NCBI RefSeq assembly: GCF_000344685.1
Contig: NW_006920420.1
Span: 1,375,034 to 1,439,033, forward strand
Reading direction: 5' to 3'
DNA length: 64,000 nucleotides
Source of the DNA: Gloeophyllum trabeum ATCC 11539
Taxonomy: Eukaryota; Basidiomycota; Agaricomycetes; Gloeophyllales; Gloeophyllaceae
The notes under the pieces are model-generated. The model was not told where the DNA came from, did no database searches, and saw only the letters and a program-made list of their open reading frames with translations. The first letter of the stretch is position 1. The number at the start of each line of letters is the position of its first letter. Positions 58,978-64,000 of the stretch are shown in pieces. Both the position numbers and the translations under genes were made by a program.

Positions 58978-61693
58978 ATGGCGCTAGGAGTTTTAGAAGA
59001 CCGCCACCTGGAGCATGTAAGTCGAACCTGACACCCACGAAGCAACGCTCACGTATCGACCGATTGTACCAAGGTCCCCGGCACAGCTCTTTTAGAAGAG
59101 CTGCAGAAGGTATCTGGAGGTGTTGCGAAGAAAGGCACAGGTCGCTCTGCACACATCATTCTTGTCCCGCAGCCGTCGGACGACCCACGAGTAAGTGGAT
59201 AACAGACCATTCCAGTGTACGAATCTCAAACCAGGTGTTATTTAGGACCCTTTGAATTGGCCGAAATGGAAGAAAGAAGCTTGCTTCTGGTCAATCTGCT
59301 ACGGTGCAGGATTAGTGTAAGGGCGTTGTACTCGTTGAGCTTTCACAAAGAGTTAACCAAATCTCTCGCTGCGGTATAGGGGTGCGGTCGGCCCGCTTCT
59401 GGCTCCCGGTTACGTCCTTCTGGGCCAACAGTGGGGCGTCAGCGCGAATACTGCAGCTGCCACGTGAGTCGTCGTGCGTATTTTGAAAGGATGCTCTACG
59501 AACCTGCCGCAGAAATGGCGACACGATTCTAGCCTTGGGTTGTTTCATGATGCTGCAGGCACCAATCGCTGTGAAATATGGGAGGCGTCCCGTCTTCCTA
59601 CTATCGATGCTGATTCTTTTCACGTGTTCTATCTGGTCGGCTGTCTCGCAAGGCCTTCCGTCGTTTCTGGCATCCCGTGTGTTCCAAGGATGCGGCATGG
59701 TAGGATTCTTCTCTTCTTGCCAGAGTAAGCGTTCTCAATCTCTGTGATGCAGGCAGCGTATGAATCTCTAGTAACCGCGACGATAGGCGGTACGTTGTCG
59801 AGTGACAGAGCGCTGTCGCTAGTCTGAAACACGCGCAGATATATTTTTTGTTCACCAACGTGGTTTTCGAGTGGCGATATGGGGTATGTCATTTCCCGGG
59901 TGCCTTCGGTCTCATCCAATCTAACTTGTCAGGCAGGACTGGCCATTAGCTTGGGTAAGCCTCTCGGAGAGATATGGGCAAACCTCGGCTGATCCCCTTG
60001 TTCACAGGAATCAGCATTGGTACGTCGAGGAAGAATTGCCCTTCTACTACGCGTCAATCACCTTACCCACCCCCTACTGTCTCTCCACAGCTCCCATCGG
60101 TGAGTGCGTCGGTCAGATTTCCCCCCATCCCTCTTAACCATACGTATGCAGCGAACGGTTATGTCATCGCTTCTGACACCCTCGGCTGGCGCTGGTGCTT
60201 CTGGCTAATAACCATCTTCCACGGAATCGGCCTATTGTTGATATTCTTCTTCGTCCCAGAGACTGCGGTATGTCTCACCCTGTCCGATCGTACCACGCCT
60301 AACTGCTTCCAGTATGATCGCAAATCCCCTGGAGTCGTAGAGACAAGCTCCATCGCAGGGTCCGACGAGAAAACTCCAGAGCAATCGTCCGAAAAGGATC
60401 CGGTATCGGTGACGGATGTCGAGGCTGTAGTGGATTGCAGAAGCCAGCAGTATCTTCCCGCCAAGTCATTCTTGACTGAGCTGAAGCTATGGTCTGGTGT
60501 ACGTCCGCGACGCATTGCTTCTGCGATTTGGGGCTGATGTTTTTCTCAGTACGTGAGCAATGTCAGCATGTTCGAAGTGTTTTTCCGCCCTTTCCCGTTC
60601 ATTGTAAGTTGGCCATCGCTGACCCGTATCCACCTACTTATGCGAAATAAACAGCTCTCGCCGGTCATCTGGTTCACCATCTTCTCGTGAGTCATAGTTC
60701 CTCCACTGGTGATGATGACAATGCTTGAGACCTCCCTTTGTATAGCTACGGGTACGTTCAGTGAAATATATCGTCAGTATCCCTGATTGACAACCCTCAG
60801 CTTGACAACGTGCTGGCTCGTCATCTTATCAGCAGTGTCCAGCGTTGTCTTCGGCGGTCCACCTTACAACTTCAACACTTCCCAGGTCGGACTGGTATCG
60901 ATCGGTCCCCTGGTTGCGGGACTCATCACCACCTTCATCGCCGGGCCTCTGACCGATTATTCGTCCACCTGGTTCGCCAAACATAACAAAGGCATTTATG
61001 AGCCTGAGTCCAGGATGTATGTGATGATCTTTATGTTGATCCTGGAAGTGGCTGGGTACGCGTTCTGGGCTTTGATGCAGAGCAAGAACGTGCACTGGAT
61101 CGGTGAGTTTCCATTGCCCAGGCCCCGAACCTTGACATGAAGCATACTTTCTCCGTAGGACCGGTGATCATGTACAGCATTATTAACGCAGGACAAGGCA
61201 TTGGGTCCACCGCTATTGTCGTACGTCTGGCATCTATCTTCCGAGGCGTCTTCGTCTGAGAGCACGGCGATACTGCAGACATATGTCATCGACGTTCACA
61301 GAAAGCATTCGCCCGAGTGTTTCGCATTGATAAACTTTATCAAGGTAAGCTTTCTTCCGTTCCAGGCCGTCCACATCCAAATGGACTCTTCGCAGAACTT
61401 GATTCTTTACGGCTTCTCTCAATTCTCAGTTGAATGGGTACAGAACATGGGCGTGCTACACAGTACGTCCTCGGACTTGAGAGCATGATTGCAGTTGCTG
61501 ACATATACAACGTCCAGCATTCGGGATCCTGGCAGGGCTCACAGCCATCTGGTAAGTGCCGGCTCTTCGTGTGTTCGCGATAAGAGTTCATCAGCGGCTC
61601 TGTAGTGTGTTGACGGCTGTTCCAATGTACATCTACGGAAAGAGATGTCGTAGCTGGATTTCCAGGCACCCGGCTATCTTCGACAGGGAGTAG
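58978..61693 (+). CDS. MFS transporter B (DHA1/HOL1-like), paralog of A
   Basis: The first exon (58978-59016) encodes MALGVLEDRHLEH, identical to transporter A. The following exons reproduce the same splice pattern, including tiny exons in the middle and a 6-nt exon (CTACGG, about 60746) that mirrors ATACGG in A. Motifs: VPGTALLEELQ, ILVPQPSDDPRDPLNWPKWK, KYGRRPVFLLSMLILFTCSI, TLGWRWCFWLITI, FRPFPFILSPVIWF, YVIDVHRKHSPECFALINF and a C-terminus RSWISRHPAIFDRE. One extra intron splits the last exon compared with A. I followed phase through nearly all junctions and saw no break, so it appears intact. Divergence from A is substantial, so the duplication is not recent. Confidence 0.88.
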
Positions 61694-61848
61694 GAGAACG
61701 TCGCGAAGTTGCTCCACGTGGTATCATGACCGGTCTTGTACGATTTGTAAGATCTTAGTTAACGAGTTAAAATGGGTATGCATGAGTCTGCTCGACTCTA
61801 GGCGAGGATCCGAGCCCAAGGACGATCGCGGATAGTAACATGGCATCT

Positions 61849-63054
61849 TCAGGCGGGGTGGTGTATTCGAATGATGATCTTCTCGCCCGGAAGACCGGAC
61901 GGATGCCTGTCGTCGTACTGCGCGCATATTGTTACCAAGCCGCGGCATGGACTGCCTATCGTTGGAGCAGGCGGGGTAGGAAACTGATCATCCTGTGACG
62001 GATGGATATCGTGCGGGACGTCGGCTGGTTTCCTGCACTCGCATATGTACATACATCGATAGTAATTCGCGTCGCGCCGGGAAAAAACTGGTCGATTGAC
62101 CCTGTGAACATGATAAGGTCAAATTTGCAGGACGAAAGGGATCTAAAGAACAATACTGACGCAAAGCGGAGACCGGTGAGCTTTCGTAAGGCAACTGCCG
62201 TCTTTTGGACGCTGGTGGACCAGTCCACATGGGGGTCTCGCAGGATCGCATAGCAGCCCGAGAAGAAAAGGCGCTCCTGACTCAACGAAGAGCGTTTCAC
62301 GAGAATCTTCAGGGTTTGGAACAACTGAGTCTCCCACTGATACTCGTAGACATCACTAGAGTCATCGCTCCCCTCGTGCTCCTGCCTATTGTAAGAAGAT
62401 GCCACAAGCCATGACCTGGAATTGCCTCACCATCTGCGCGTCGGAAAATGCCATAGCTGCATCGTCTTCATCGGCAGGTACTTCATTCGCGAGGCTCGCA
62501 TCCGAATTCCCGGAAGGAATGGTGTTGTTCTGCGCAAAGTCCGGAGTATTTCTTGATGCACCTAAATTTCCCGAGTCTATCTTAGACTTCCGCACGCGGT
62601 GCCGCGTTCTGTAGTACTCTCTGCACCGTTCGCAGGACCGCCCACCGCCAGCGACAGGTTTCTGGCATCTCGTACATGGATGCGCGCTGGCCGCGTCAGG
62701 TGTGGTCGCATCAGATTCGGACACTTCAGTTAGGAAACACATAGATCGGTCAGTGCCCACTCAAAGCACGTCACTAGGAAACGCACGCTTAGCGCTGACA
62801 GCTGCAGCTACGTTCTGGTCAGGCTTCTTTCCCGCATCGTCAAGCTTCGGTCTCTTCTTCCGCTCGTGATAATACCGCCTGTATTTGTCCCTGCATGATG
62901 TGCACATTTTGTGGTCGTCCGCCACCGGTATTCGTAGTTTGCTACATACGGTGCAGTACCGCAGCCCAGAGTCCAATTTCGTCGCGTCTACAGCTGAGCC
63001 TTCAGAAGCAGGATTGACCACCTTGTCTTGACTGACTGACGCGTCCAGTGCCAT
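61849..63054 (-). CDS. Cys4-motif protein, small paralog of the 24.6-28.7 kb gene
   Basis: Four exons (63054-62787, 62723-62431, 62381-62055, 61992-61849) join in phase to 343 residues. Two Cys4 motifs are present: YCTVCSK...KMCTSCRDKYRRYY (C-x2-C-x13-C-x2-C) and PCTRCQK...RSCERCREYYRTRH (C-x2-C-x10-C-x2-C), each followed by basic residues. The C-terminal region aligns by eye with the end of the larger gene: TGSIDQFFPGATRITID against MGSFMAPGGAIVTRFH, and LPGEKIIIRIHHPA against IPGQKIVVRFRMVG. Exon 3 may contain one more in-frame intron (about 62120-62180). Function unknown. The 3' end is 155 bp from that of the convergent transporter B. Confidence 0.65.
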
Positions 63055-63729
63055 TGCTAGAGTCGTAGCAGAGTGTACGGGATTTCGATCCACGCGTGCT
63101 GTGTAAACGGGAGTCCACAAGTCACAGGCGCGCGTGTGCCACATGGTTCTCGAACCTATCGGGATATGTTTCGGTCATGCCACAAGTCACTGATTTGGGA
63201 CATTCTGCACTTTCGGTACGCTATCAATAGAAGAGAGCGCCTCATTACTTTGCTGGATGTTCCGTGCTTCCCTGAATGTGAAGTTTATTGGCGCGCTAAC
63301 GACCAGAGTCCTCACGGAATGTACGACAGCGGCTGTGGTTCTTGAATATGCACGTCTAACGACGGTCAGAAGCCTCAATGCACCTATCCACCCAAGTGAA
63401 CTTGATGTCAGTTCCGACCCGCGGAGCGTCTTCTATTCCTCATGACTTTCGTTAGCTACTCCTTCGCGAGTCTTTAGCCTATCTTGGACGCAAAGATTAT
63501 ATCAGCTCAGTAATTATCAGGACAGTTTCCGCTGCTCTACCCCGTCCTAATCGGCTGGGAGAAATCAGCATATGCCTTGACGCATACGCCAGTGCTACAT
63601 AGGCCCTGGTGCCGATGAATTTGTCAACTGTCTAAATGGTGTCATAGCATCGAGGACGGAGTTCGGGCTGGTCGGCGATTTCAATGGCGGTTCCTGAAGA
63701 GCATACTGCTGCCGTGGTACTGACCAGAG
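63055..63729. other. intergenic, no gene seen
   Basis: Upstream region of the small Cys4-motif gene. The frames are short and unremarkable. Confidence 0.5.
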
Positions 63730-64000
63730 CCCCCCCCCCCCCCCNNNNNNNNNNNNNNNNNNNNNNNNNNNNNNNNNNNNNNNNNNNNNNNNNNNNNNNN
63801 NNNNNNNNNNNNNNNNNNNNNNNNNNNNNNNNNNNNNNNNNNNNNNNNNNNNNNNNNNNNNNNNNNNNNNNNNNNNNNNNNNNNNNNNNNNNNNNNNNNN
63901 NNNNNNNNNNNNNNNNNNNNNNNNNNNNNNNNNNNNNNNNNNNNNNNNNNNNNNNNNNNNNNNNNNNNNNNNNNNNNNNNNNNNNNNNNNNNNNNNNNNN
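63730..64000. other. C homopolymer and assembly gap
   Basis: Fifteen consecutive C bases (63730-63744) run directly into 256 N bases. This is a sequencing or scaffolding gap, and the homopolymer may be an artefact of a failed read end. Confidence 0.95.

Noticed and set aside
51688..61693. A classical biosynthetic gene cluster around the P450
   Set aside because: No polyketide, peptide or terpene synthase, and no cluster regulator, is visible within the window.
63730..63744. Telomere or real homopolymer at the right end
   Set aside because: Poly-C directly beside an N gap, without TTAGGG-type repeats, is most likely an assembly artefact.

Overview
The window is nuclear DNA of a filamentous basidiomycete, most likely an agaricomycete. 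Nearly every gene is cut by many short introns, mostly 45-65 bp with GT-AG ends. The proteins are typically fungal: condensin SMC2, checkpoint protein MAD1, an Msb1/Mug8-type protein, DHA-type MFS transporters, a microsomal P450, a GH51 arabinofuranosidase and a Ty1/copia relic. Exon joins were made by hand from reading frame, splice sites and protein continuity. Intron phases were checked for most genes; edges may be off by a base or two. Family names come from recognised motifs, not from searches.

Layout. 0-0.5 kb: 3' end of a Ty1/copia element. 1-5.5 kb: SMC2 (+). 7-14.8 kb: an accessory region with two paralogous genes on the minus strand that look like coiled-coil plus ubiquitin-like-domain proteins, one hypothetical gene and apparent relics of a third copy. 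15-16.9 kb: an FCP1/NIF-like HAD protein (+). 17-19.5 kb: MAD1 (-). 19.6-22 kb: a DUF262/GmrSD-N protein (+) whose last 270 codons belong to a CpG-depleted block reaching to about 24.06 kb. 24.6-28.7 kb: a large protein (+) with six CX(2,4)CX(12,13)CX2C motifs. 29-29.8 kb: cyclophilin (-). 32.4-37.1 kb: a divergent pair, sugar transporter (-) and GH51 arabinofuranosidase (+). 38.1-39.9 kb: a DHA2 drug transporter (-) with a 60-bp inverted repeat upstream. 40.9-44.6 kb: Msb1/Mug8-like (-). 45-45.7 kb: a small Pro/Tyr-rich membrane protein (-). 47-50 kb: a protein of unknown function (-), divergent from a GNAT acetyltransferase (+). 51.7-61.7 kb: two paralogous MFS transporters pointing away from a P450 between them. 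61.8-63.1 kb: a smaller paralog of the Cys-motif protein (-). The window ends in a C homopolymer and a run of N.

How genes may work together. The transporter/GH51 pair suggests import and hydrolysis of arabinose-containing oligosaccharides under a shared promoter. The MFS-P450-MFS group suggests export or detoxification of a P450 substrate. SMC2 and MAD1 are mitotic housekeeping genes but are not otherwise linked. The least explained items are the two Cys-motif proteins, the duplicated ubiquitin-like genes and the CpG-depleted block that runs into a coding exon.
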